Made by a program: the position numbers and the translations under genes
Shown here: positions 1-5,759 of the stretch, one piece after another
Position numbering within the stretch: the stretch's first letter is position 1
Layout: every line of letters begins with the position of its first letter
Assembly (NCBI GenBank): GCA_958407995.1
Contig: CATYJU010000081.1
Location: 1-5,759 of the forward strand
Direction of reading: 5' to 3'
Source: an uncultured Collinsella sp.
GTDB lineage: Bacteria; Actinomycetota; Coriobacteriia; Coriobacteriales; Coriobacteriaceae
DNA length: 5,759 bases
Notes under the pieces: generated by a model
The model's input: the letters and a program-made list of their open reading frames with translations, nothing else
Told to the model about the DNA's origin: nothing
The model's database searches: none

Positions 1-53
1 ACCTACAACAGCGCGGTTAACAGCCGCGTGCTCTACCATTGAGCTACCGAGGA
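1..53 (-). tRNA. tRNA-Asn (anticodon GUU), 3' part cut off by the window edge
   Basis: Read on the minus strand, the 5' acceptor strand TCCTCGG begins at 53. A D-arm with AGCTCAATGGTAGAGC follows, then an anticodon stem CGCGG/CCGCG closing the 7-nt loop CTGTTAA. The anticodon GTT lies at 21-19, so the tRNA decodes Asn codons AAC and AAU. The sequence ends in the 5' strand of the T-stem (GTAGGT), so the T-loop, the 3' acceptor strand and any encoded CCA lie outside the window. It is downstream of rpoD on the same strand, but it has its own promoter and is separated from rpoD by a terminator-like hairpin, so it is probably an independent unit. The TruB encoded in this window would modify U55 in the T-loop of tRNAs such as this one. 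Confidence 0.95.
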
Positions 54-83
54 ATAGGTGCGTGCTCTCAAGCAACGAAGTTT

Positions 84-111
84 ATTATACGGACGAATCA
101 GCTTAGGGCAA
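84..111 (-). promoter_or_regulatory. Sigma-A type promoter for tRNA-Asn
   Basis: On the minus strand a consensus -10 box TATAAT (89-84) lies 16 nt from a -35-like TTGCCC (111-106). The predicted start, about 7 nt beyond the -10, falls near 77 and gives a leader of roughly 24 nt before the tRNA 5' end at 53. Upstream of the -35, the A-rich run at about 113-131 (two A-tracts on the minus strand) resembles an UP element, as expected for a strong stable-RNA promoter. The -10 is seen directly; the -35 and UP assignments are inference. Confidence 0.75.
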
Positions 112-137
112 GAACTTTTTTGAGAATTTTTCCGACC

Positions 138-165
138 TAGTCATTGGGGACGTCCCCAATGACTA
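138..165. repeat. Perfect 28-bp palindrome centred on GGGGACGTCCCC (REP/MITE-like)
   Basis: The half-site TAGTCATTGGGGAC is followed with no spacer by its exact reverse complement, so all 28 bases pair around the centre at 151/152. It lies between the rpoD terminator hairpin and the tRNA-Asn promoter. Neither side carries a T-run, so it is not a typical intrinsic terminator. Dispersed palindromes with a GGGGACGTCCCC core are, to my recollection, common in Coriobacteriia and sometimes sit near REP-associated (Y1) transposase genes, but no transposase is present here. It could instead be a protein-binding operator. Confidence 0.7.
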
Positions 166-170
166 CATGA

Positions 171-204
171 AAGCGCCCCCAAGCGGATGTGCTTGAGGGC
201 GCTT
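171..204 (-). terminator. Probable intrinsic terminator of rpoD
   Basis: On the minus strand AAGCGCCCTCAAGC pairs with GCTTGGGGGCGCTT over 14 bp (one U-G wobble in RNA) around a 6-nt loop (185-190). The hairpin begins 14 nt beyond the rpoD stop codon. The downstream U-run is short, with only the end of the stem plus one T before CATG, so termination may be incomplete. The GC-rich stem and its position make a terminator the best reading. Confidence 0.7.
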
Positions 205-217
205 CTTGCTTGCGAGG

Positions 218-1564
218 TTAAGACTCGATGTAGTCTTTGAGCTTGCTGCTGCGGCTGGGATGACGAAGCTTGGCCAGGGTCTTGGACTCGATCTGGCGGA
301 TGCGCTCGCGCGTAACGCCAAACTCGCGGCCGACTTCCTCGAGCGTGCGGGGATGTCCGTCGACAAGGCCAAAGCGCAACTCGATAACCTTGCGCTCACG
401 ATCGGCAAGTGAGTCGAGCACCTGGGTGAGCTGCTCCTGCAGCATGGAGAAGCTGGCGGCATCGGGCGGAACGATAGCCTGGGAGTCCTCGATGAAGTCG
501 CCCAGCTGGGAATCCTCTTCCTCGCCGATGGGGGTCTCGAGCGACACGGGCTCCTGCGAAATCTTCTGGATCTCGCGGACGCGATCGGCACTCATGTCCA
601 TCTCGGCACCAATCTCCTCGGGGGTCGGGTCGCGACCCAGGTCCTGGAGAAGCTGGCGCTGCACGCGGACGAGCTTGTTGATGGTCTCGACCATGTGCAC
701 GGGAATACGGATGGTACGGGCCTGGTCGGCGATAGCACGCGTGATAGCCTGACGGATCCACCACGTGGCGTACGTGGAGAACTTAAAGCCCTTCTGGTAG
801 TCGAACTTCTCGACGGCGCGGATCAGACCGAGGTTGCCCTCCTGGATCAAGTCCAGGAACAGCATGCCGCGACCAACGTAGCGCTTGGCGATGGAGACGA
901 CCAGACGCAGGTTGGCGCTGATGAGCGCCTGCTTGGCCTCGAGACCGACGTTCTCGATACGGGTCAGGCGACGCATCTCGGCGCGGGTGAGCTCGATCTC
1001 GCCCGCCTCGGCGGCCTCGAGCTTCTCGGTGGCGTCAAGGCCAGCCTCGATCTTCATAGCCAGATCGACCTCTTCGGAAGCGGTCAGCAGGTCGACCTTG
1101 CCGATCTCCTTAAGGTACATACGAACCGGGTCGCCGGTCAGCATTACCGTGGAGGCATCGATACCGCGCACGCGCGAGCGCGAACGGGACGTGCGAACGG
1201 TGCGCTTCTTCTTGCTCTTAGAAGAACCCATCTCGGCGTCGGCCTGACGGGCCATCTTAAGCTCGTGATCGTCGAGCGAGCCGGAATCGTGCTCGTCGTC
1301 ATCGAAATCGTCGGTATTGCTATCGTTATCGTCATCGTCGACGTCCATGGGGGCGTCGTCGTTTCCGCTCGCGGAGATAATCTGGATGCCGCTGTTGCGC
1401 AGCGCGGAATACACCGCGTTGAGCTGCTCGTCAGTAACATCGATATCCTTCAGGGCGACCTGAATCTCGTCCTCGGTTACCGAAGTCCTGTTTGAGCCGT
1501 TGCCCATGAGCTTTGCAACGTAGGATTCCAGCCCAGTACCCGTGCTCTCACTCTTTTTTGGCAC
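218..1564 (-). CDS. rpoD: RNA polymerase primary sigma factor RpoD/SigA
   Basis: Housekeeping sigma factor that directs core RNA polymerase to -10/-35 promoters. From the GTG start it is 448 residues. Region 1.1-like sequence lies at about 25-65, an acidic Asp-rich stretch at 70-100, and a Lys/Arg/Ser-rich stretch at about 113-134. Region 1.2 begins near 145 (DPVRMYLKEIG). Region 2 spans about 205-288 and includes RYVGRGMLFLDLIQEGNLGL and the -10 recognition segment TYATWWIRQAITRAI. Region 3 follows to about 360. Region 4 at about 372-448 carries the -35 helix-turn-helix TLEEVGREFGVTRERIRQIE. I chose GTG at 1564 because AAGGGAG lies 5 nt upstream, whereas the in-frame ATG at 1579 (453 residues) has no good ribosome-binding site and contains that motif inside its codons. 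It lies 110 nt downstream of dnaG, the usual dnaG-rpoD pairing. The family assignment is certain; the start is less so. Confidence 0.97.
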   Translation of the reverse strand: MPKKSESTGTGLESYVAKLMGNGSNRTSVTEDEIQVALKDIDVTDEQLNAVYSALRNSGIQIISASGNDDAPMDVDDDDNDSNTDDFDDDEHDSGSLDDHELKMARQADAEMGSSKSKKKRTVRTSRSRSRVRGIDASTVMLTGDPVRMYLKEIGKVDLLTASEEVDLAMKIEAGLDATEKLEAAEAGEIELTRAEMRRLTRIENVGLEAKQALISANLRLVVSIAKRYVGRGMLFLDLIQEGNLGLIRAVEKFDYQKGFKFSTYATWWIRQAITRAIADQARTIRIPVHMVETINKLVRVQRQLLQDLGRDPTPEEIGAEMDMSADRVREIQKISQEPVSLETPIGEEEDSQLGDFIEDSQAIVPPDAASFSMLQEQLTQVLDSLADRERKVIELRFGLVDGHPRTLEEVGREFGVTRERIRQIESKTLAKLRHPSRSSKLKDYIES

Positions 1565-1569
1565 AGATT

Positions 1570-1576
1570 CTCCCTT
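1570..1576 (-). promoter_or_regulatory. Ribosome-binding site that decides the rpoD start
   Basis: AAGGGAG on the minus strand is separated by 5 nt (AATCT) from GTG at 1564-1562. For the alternative ATG at 1579-1577 this motif would lie within codons 2-4. The upstream sequence GAGTCCTGTGGACT offers only a poor match to a Shine-Dalgarno. This favours the GTG start. Confidence 0.65.
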
Positions 1577-1596
1577 CATAGTCCACAGGACTCATT

Positions 1597-1605
1597 ACTT
1601 TAGCA
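1597..1605 (-). promoter_or_regulatory. Candidate extended -10 promoter in the rpoD leader
   Basis: The minus strand reads TGC-TAAAGT, an extended -10 (TGn plus a 4/6 match to TATAAT). No convincing -35 lies 16-18 nt upstream; the nearest TTG-type hexamer (TTGGGT) is 20 nt away. A start near 1590 would give a leader of about 26 nt to the GTG codon and would leave the ATG at 1579 only about 11 nt into the RNA. dnaG-rpoD operons in other bacteria often have an internal promoter before rpoD, which makes the site plausible, but the evidence in sequence is thin. Confidence 0.3.
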
Positions 1606-1618
1606 CACACATTGACGT

Positions 1619-1646
1619 CTATACCCAAAATTCAGACTGGATATAG
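1619..1646 (-). other. Small hairpin in the dnaG-rpoD gap
   Basis: On the minus strand CTATATCC pairs with GGGTATAG (8 bp with one U-G wobble) around a 12-nt loop. No U-run follows, so it is not a convincing terminator and transcription from dnaG into rpoD remains possible. It might be an RNA processing or stability element, or chance. Confidence 0.3.
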
Positions 1647-1674
1647 GCGCGAATACGCTGGTTGACCACAACAT

Positions 1675-3789
1675 CTAGGCCTGGTCGGCGTCCGCGGTCT
1701 CCAAACCGATCAAACGGAACGGGTCTGCCACGCCGCCGATCGACTTTTGGAGCTCGCGCTGGCGCTGAGAATCTTGCATCGCCTGCATCGTCAGCACACG
1801 GCGCGCCTCGTCGTCGAGCGACCGGTCCTGACGTAGCTTGGCCTGTGCGGCGCGCATACGACGTTTGATGGTGTAGAGCTCGAGGGTATCGAGCATAAAC
1901 ACGATGTTCGTCTCGGTGGGGTGCTTGCTCGTCGACGAAATGCGCCCGGCGCTGACAAGCGACGCTGCCTCGGGACACACCGCGCGCGCCGCATCCATGC
2001 ACGCCGTGGGATCGGTGCCCGGCGGCGTCGCGAGCACGGCCCACGCGATGGACTCGTGGCGCGGATCCACCCACTCGATCGAGCAGATGCGGTCGGCATA
2101 CGTGCGGAAGAGGTCGGGGTAGCTCGTGAGCATCGTCAGCAGCTCGCGCTCCCCCGCCAAAGACTTTCGCTCCAGGTCGGTCAGCACGATCGGCATCGTC
2201 GATGCCGCAGACACGTCCGTTGCATCGGCAACCGGCGCCGCGCCATCCACACCAACCGGCACATCGATCGGCGGCATATCGTCGACGACCTCGACCGGCG
2301 CGGCCCCGTAGGCCTCGAGCGGAACATAGTCGTACGGTTCTTCCTCGACCGGCGTGGACACCGCCGGTGTCGCCCCCGACGCCCAGGCACCGCGAGAAGT
2401 CCCTTGTGAACCGAACGCCCGACCGCTCGTGCTGCCTGCACGCTCGGCCTGCGCCCGCTGGCGCTCGTAGTTCTGCTCGCGACGACGCTCGGCATCCTCG
2501 CGCTTGGCAACATCGCGAAACACGCGGCCCGAGCTCGAACGCACCGTGTCCAAGTCCAACCCCAGCAGGTCGGCAATCTGGATAAAGTACGTATCGATCA
2601 TGTAGCTATCGCGCAGCGGATAGATGAGCGTCAGCGCGTCCTCAAGCGCTTTGGCACGACCGCCCGGCGTGGTAATGTCGCTCGACTCCTGCAGTGAGCG
2701 GTACACAAAGTCCATGAGGGGTTCGGCGGCGTCGATACGTACCTGCAGTGCCTCGCCGCCATGCGCCGTGATGAACTCCATGGGGTCGTTGCCGTCGGGA
2801 AGCACCACGCAGCGCAGGTCCATCGAATCCTGCTCGATAAACTGAATCGCGCGGCGCGCGGCCTTTTGACCGGCCGCGTCGCCATCGAACATATATACAA
2901 TGCGCTTGGCAAAGCGGGTGAGCGTCTTAACATGATGTTCCGTCAGCGCCGTGCCCAGCGTGGCGACGACGTTTTTAATCCCCGCCTCCCAGCAGGCGAT
3001 GCAGTCGGTATATCCCTCCACCACAATGGCGGTATCCTGCGCGACGATAAACTCCTTGGCCCAGTTAAAGCCGTAGAGGTTTCGCTTTTTATGGAACACG
3101 CTCGTCTCGGCGGTGTTGAGGTACTTAGGCTGTCCGTCGCCCATAATGCGCCCGCCAAAGGCGATGTTATGACCCTGCTCGTCAAAGATGGGAAACATCA
3201 CGCGGTCGTAAAAACGGTCGGCAAGCTGCCCGCGCCCACGGCTCACGGCCACGTTGGCGTCGATCATCTCCTGCGGGGTAAAGCCCGCCTGCGACAGATG
3301 CGACACCAGCGCGTTGCGACCCGGAGCAAAGCCCAGGCAGTAGCGGCGGCAGACGTCGCCGCCCATACCGCGGCTTGCGAAATACTCGCGCGGACGGCTG
3401 TCCTTACCGCGCATGAGCATGGTGTGGTAGAACTGGGCGGTTTCGGCACACAGGTCATAGATGCGGGCGCGCTTGGTGCCGCGCTCGCGATAAGCGCCGG
3501 TATCGTGCAGCTCAATGCCGGCACGGTCGGCCAAGTAGCGAATCGACTCGGGAAAGCTCAGGTTCTCGCGCTTCATAATGTAGGTGAAGACGTCGCCGCC
3601 CTCGCCACAGCCAAAGCAGTGCCACACCTGCGTAGCAGGGATAATGTGAAACGACGGGGTCTTTTCGCCATGGAAGGGACAGCAGCCCCAAAACTCATGG
3701 CCGCGGGGCTTAAGCTCAACCGTTTCCTGCACGATGGCAACCAGGTCGGACGCAGCGCGCACCTGGTCTTTTTCCTCATCGCTAATCAC
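1675..3789 (-). CDS. dnaG: DNA primase DnaG
   Basis: Synthesises RNA primers for lagging-strand replication while associated with the replicative helicase. It is 704 residues. The N-terminal CHC2 zinc-binding domain uses C37, H40, C58 and C61 (CPFHGEKTPSF and CFGCG). The catalytic core includes DRFYDRVMFPIFD (191-203), FGGR (211-214) and PKYLNTAETSVF (221-232). The Toprim fold follows with EGYTD (acidic E258) and FDGDAAG (D302, D304), the metal-binding residues. Residues about 425-535 form a low-complexity linker: a charged Arg/Glu/Gln part, then a Gly/Ser/Ala/Pro/Val-rich part. Residues about 535-704 look like the helical helicase-binding domain. Typical DnaG is about 600 residues; the extra length is mostly the linker. 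The start is GTG at 3789, preceded by GGGGGTGA at a 6-nt spacing. It overlaps ribF by 8 nt, suggesting translational coupling. All visible catalytic and zinc residues are intact. Confidence 0.97.
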   Translation of the reverse strand: MISDEEKDQVRAASDLVAIVQETVELKPRGHEFWGCCPFHGEKTPSFHIIPATQVWHCFGCGEGGDVFTYIMKRENLSFPESIRYLADRAGIELHDTGAYRERGTKRARIYDLCAETAQFYHTMLMRGKDSRPREYFASRGMGGDVCRRYCLGFAPGRNALVSHLSQAGFTPQEMIDANVAVSRGRGQLADRFYDRVMFPIFDEQGHNIAFGGRIMGDGQPKYLNTAETSVFHKKRNLYGFNWAKEFIVAQDTAIVVEGYTDCIACWEAGIKNVVATLGTALTEHHVKTLTRFAKRIVYMFDGDAAGQKAARRAIQFIEQDSMDLRCVVLPDGNDPMEFITAHGGEALQVRIDAAEPLMDFVYRSLQESSDITTPGGRAKALEDALTLIYPLRDSYMIDTYFIQIADLLGLDLDTVRSSSGRVFRDVAKREDAERRREQNYERQRAQAERAGSTSGRAFGSQGTSRGAWASGATPAVSTPVEEEPYDYVPLEAYGAAPVEVVDDMPPIDVPVGVDGAAPVADATDVSAASTMPIVLTDLERKSLAGERELLTMLTSYPDLFRTYADRICSIEWVDPRHESIAWAVLATPPGTDPTACMDAARAVCPEAASLVSAGRISSTSKHPTETNIVFMLDTLELYTIKRRMRAAQAKLRQDRSLDDEARRVLTMQAMQDSQRQRELQKSIGGVADPFRLIGLETADADQA

Positions 3790-4789
3790 GGATGCTCACC
3801 CCCTGCTCACCCAAATGATGACGGATATCGTCAATATTACCCTCGACGGTCGCGATAAGCTCGTCCAGCGAATCGAACACGCGCGACGGGCGCAGCCAGC
3901 GCGTAAACGCCAGCGACACCGAGGCGCCGTACAGGTCGCCCGCATACCCGATCAAGTTGGCCTCGAGATGCGCCGAGGAGGCATCGTCGGCATACGTCGG
4001 CGGCAGGCCCACGTTGACGGCGGCAGGCCATACGGTATCGTCGACCAGAACAAGACCCTCGTAGACACCATCGGCAGGCACCTGAATACCCTCAGGCACC
4101 TGAATATTTGCCGTAGGAAAACCCATGTCGGAGCCCTGGTGACGACCGCCGGCAACAATACCTCGCAGCATATACGGGCGGCCGAGCAGCTCAGCGGCAA
4201 GCTCAACATGACCCTGGCGGAGCTCCTGGCGAATACGGGTGGCGCAGATCGTCTTCCCGTCGACGCACAGCAGCTCGTGACCAAAGACGTCTACACCGCG
4301 CGTGGCTCCCCACGCCTGCATCTCGCCAACGCCCGAGGCGCCGCCGCGACCCAACCTAAAGTCGCTACCCACGCGAATCGAGCGGATATCGACGACGCGC
4401 GACAGCAGCTTAAGAAAGCCCGCATGGTCGAGAGCCGCCACCGCAGGCGTAAAGGGAACGGCCACGACCGCATCGACCCCGGTGAGAGCCAGGGCATGAA
4501 GACGGTCGGCCGTCGTCATCAGTTTTTGAGCGGGCGAGGGGCTCACCACCACATCCGGGTCGGGATCGAAAGTAACCACGACCGCCTTGCAGCCGTGGTC
4601 ACGCGCATCGCGAACGACCGCGTCGATCAGTTCGTGATGCCCCCGATGTACGCCATCAAACACACCGATGGCGATCGACGCGGCGCCCAGGCACGCGCAA
4701 TCATCAAATGCATCGGCGGCGACGATGCGAGCCTCATCCGACTCGCCCGCGAAAAAAATACGCGCGAGCTCGTGGGGGGTCAGCATCAT
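3782..4789 (-). CDS. ribF: Bifunctional riboflavin kinase/FAD synthetase RibF
   Basis: Converts riboflavin to FMN and then FMN plus ATP to FAD in the cytoplasm. The length of 335 residues is normal for the family. The N-terminal adenylyltransferase domain has the nucleotide-binding motif GVFDGVHRGHHELI (42-55, with H48 and H51) and VGSDFRLGRGGASGVGEM (140-157). The C-terminal riboflavin kinase domain has MGFPTANI (222-229), GVYEG (241-245), NVGLPPTY (259-266) and LEANLIGYAGDLYG (275-288) with the probable catalytic base E276. Two adenylyltransferase motifs deviate: TFDPDP (73-78) where TFDPHP is usual, and ICATRIR (181-187) where (I/V)SSTxIR is usual. The ATG at 4789 overlaps the truB stop (ATGA), so translation is probably coupled. 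A second ATG follows immediately and could equally start the protein one residue later. Family assignment is firm; the effect of the motif changes is not known. Confidence 0.95.
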   Translation of the reverse strand: MMLTPHELARIFFAGESDEARIVAADAFDDCACLGAASIAIGVFDGVHRGHHELIDAVVRDARDHGCKAVVVTFDPDPDVVVSPSPAQKLMTTADRLHALALTGVDAVVAVPFTPAVAALDHAGFLKLLSRVVDIRSIRVGSDFRLGRGGASGVGEMQAWGATRGVDVFGHELLCVDGKTICATRIRQELRQGHVELAAELLGRPYMLRGIVAGGRHQGSDMGFPTANIQVPEGIQVPADGVYEGLVLVDDTVWPAAVNVGLPPTYADDASSAHLEANLIGYAGDLYGASVSLAFTRWLRPSRVFDSLDELIATVEGNIDDIRHHLGEQGVSIRD

Positions 4790-5718
4790 CGAACACCGCC
4801 GATCGCCTGCGGAAAGACGTGCTCCATTACAAAGCGACCGCCCTCGATACGGGCGAGCGCCTTGAGCCCGCCATCGAGCACCAGCGCAAACGGCGCCTTC
4901 GACGCATCGAAGCCCGCAAGCGCGCGCTCAATAGGAATACGACGTCCGCACAGCAGATCGTCGGCAAGATCACCTGGCAAGTCGACGCGCGTGGCGCCCA
5001 GTGCCGCAATGGGATCCAGGGCAAAGCCGGCAGCGGACTCGGCAGAAAGCTCCTTGACCGTATGACAGGCACCAATGGAAACAACGCCGGAGGCTGTACG
5101 GCGCAGTGCGGAAATATGTGCCGCGTTGTCGCAGGCACGGCCCAAGTCGCGAGCGAGCGCACGGATATAGGTGCCCTTGCTCACCGAAAACGCCACGGTC
5201 CAAACGCAAGCGTCGCCATCGCCACTCACGGCAATCAGGTCGGCGGAGAACACCTCGACCGGACGCGGGGGCAGTGACACGGCATTGCCCTCGCGCGCAG
5301 CCTTATAGGCGCGCACGCCGTTGACCGAAATGGCCGAAAACGCCGGCGGCACCTGCATCTGCGGGCCCAGCATGGCGGACAGGCGCTCGCGAGCATAGGC
5401 CGGATCGCGCAGGTCGGCGACAATGGGCACCGTGCGGACGGCCTCGCCTTCCGCATCATCGGTATTGGTCTCGACGCCAAACGAGATATCGGCGACGTAG
5501 CTTTTGGTATCAAGCGTAAGCATGCCCAGCAGACGTGTGGCCTGACCCACGCCCACCACCATGACACCCGATGCCATGGGGTCGAGCGTTCCGGCATGAC
5601 CGACGCGCCGCTCATGGAGGGCGCGTCGGCATTGCGAAACCACGTCGTGGGACGTGCAGCCCACCGGCTTATCGACGGCGAGTAGCATATTAAGTTGAGA
5701 AGGTGTACGACGAGCCAT
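4786..5718 (-). CDS. truB: tRNA pseudouridine-55 synthase TruB
   Basis: Isomerises U55 in the T-loop of most elongator tRNAs to pseudouridine. It is 310 residues, normal for the family. The N-terminal motif LLAVDKPVGCTSHDVV (12-27) precedes the catalytic motif RVGHAGTLDPMASGVMVV (38-55), with nucleophile D46. Further family motifs are KSYVADISFGVETNTDD (72-88, Y74), QVPPAFSAISVNGVRAY (122-138), SKGTYIRALARDLG (180-193) and LRRTASG (205-211). In the third of these, Ser131 stands where SAxK usually places Lys. The ATG at 5718 follows GGATGG at a 3-nt spacing (GGATGGTACATG), a close but usable ribosome-binding site; Met11 has no better one. It is the first complete gene of a tight run with ribF and dnaG. 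truB followed by ribF is a common bacterial order, usually downstream of infB-rbfA. Confidence 0.96.
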   Translation of the reverse strand: MARRTPSQLNMLLAVDKPVGCTSHDVVSQCRRALHERRVGHAGTLDPMASGVMVVGVGQATRLLGMLTLDTKSYVADISFGVETNTDDAEGEAVRTVPIVADLRDPAYARERLSAMLGPQMQVPPAFSAISVNGVRAYKAAREGNAVSLPPRPVEVFSADLIAVSGDGDACVWTVAFSVSKGTYIRALARDLGRACDNAAHISALRRTASGVVSIGACHTVKELSAESAAGFALDPIAALGATRVDLPGDLADDLLCGRRIPIERALAGFDASKAPFALVLDGGLKALARIEGGRFVMEHVFPQAIGGVR

Positions 5719-5733
5719 GTACCATCCAAAAAG

Positions 5734-5759
5734 TTAGAGCTCGACGGTCACCGAAGCGG
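5734..5759 (-). CDS. C-terminal tail of an upstream gene (partial, unidentified)
   Basis: On the minus strand the frame ending at TAA (5736-5734) reads ASVTVEL and then stop, open to the right edge of the window. The stop is 15 nt before the truB start, spacing typical of an operon. Seven residues are too few to identify a family. From the common order rbfA-(DHH phosphoesterase nrnA)-truB-ribF, a gene of that cluster is a reasonable guess only. The frame could also be chance, since one open frame over this length is expected. Confidence 0.4.

Noticed and set aside
138..165. The 28-bp palindrome as a bidirectional terminator
   Set aside because: No T-run follows on either strand, and a zero-spacer palindrome leaves no natural loop. 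The separate hairpin at 171-204 already serves rpoD.
1..170. tRNA-Asn as a phage or island attachment site
   Set aside because: The 3' half of the tRNA, where such sites usually lie, is outside the window, and no integrase or repeated tRNA fragment is visible.
695..1495. Long plus-strand open frame (266 codons) opposite rpoD
   Set aside because: It is fully antisense to the well-supported rpoD gene, has no recognisable domain, and arises from the GC-rich codon pattern.
1593..1674. Heat-shock operator (CIRCE or HAIR type) before rpoD
   Set aside because: TTTAGCAC vaguely recalls a CIRCE half-site, but no matching inverted half is present at the required spacing.
2761..3858. Plus-strand open frame of 365 codons opposite dnaG
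   Set aside because: It mirrors the dnaG zinc, core and Toprim coding sequence and shows no family motif, so it is a shadow frame.
4076..4106. 13-bp direct repeat (AGGCACCTGAATA) spaced 18 nt, encoding IQVPEG-IQVPAD in RibF
   Set aside because: It is in frame and sits where RibF proteins normally have a Pro-rich loop of this length between PTANI and GVY, so it needs no duplication event.
3734..5065. Plus-strand open frame of 443 codons spanning the ribF region and parts of truB and dnaG
   Set aside because: It crosses three real genes on the opposite strand with an Arg/His/Ala-rich composition typical of antisense frames in GC-rich DNA.

Overview
This 5.8 kb window is a GC-rich bacterial housekeeping region in which every supported gene lies on the minus strand. 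Read in the direction of transcription (right to left), it holds the last codons of an unidentified gene, truB (tRNA pseudouridine-55 synthase), ribF (riboflavin kinase/FAD synthetase), dnaG (primase), rpoD (primary sigma factor) and the first 53 nt of a tRNA-Asn(GUU) that runs off the left edge. GC-rich codon use, a sigma-A type rpoD and a GGGGACGTCCCC-centred palindrome of a kind I associate with Coriobacteriia (Collinsella and relatives) suggest a gut-type actinobacterium of that class. The taxon is inference; no marker here proves it.

Layout by position. 5734-5759 holds the tail of an upstream reading frame (stop TAA), 15 nt before truB. truB (4786-5718) and ribF (3782-4789) overlap by 4 nt (ATGA), and ribF and dnaG (1675-3789, GTG start) overlap by 8 nt, so these three are almost certainly one transcript with coupled translation. 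A 110-nt gap then separates dnaG from rpoD (218-1564, GTG start preferred over the in-frame ATG at 1579). The gap holds a weak candidate extended -10 promoter and a small hairpin. rpoD ends at a GC-rich stem-loop (171-204) that looks like an intrinsic terminator. Next come a perfect 28-bp palindrome (138-165), an A-rich tract, a clear sigma-A type promoter (84-111) and the tRNA-Asn.

Functionally the window joins two clusters often found apart. One is the tail of a translation/RNA-maturation cluster (truB-ribF, which in many bacteria follows infB-rbfA). The other is the dnaG-rpoD core of the macromolecular synthesis operon, here without an adjacent rpsU. Together they serve tRNA modification, flavin cofactor supply, replication priming and basal transcription.

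I found no new multi-gene system. The points most worth a second look are the perfect palindrome, the fused operon layout, altered motifs in the FAD synthetase half of RibF, a long low-complexity linker in DnaG, and the rpoD start and leader.
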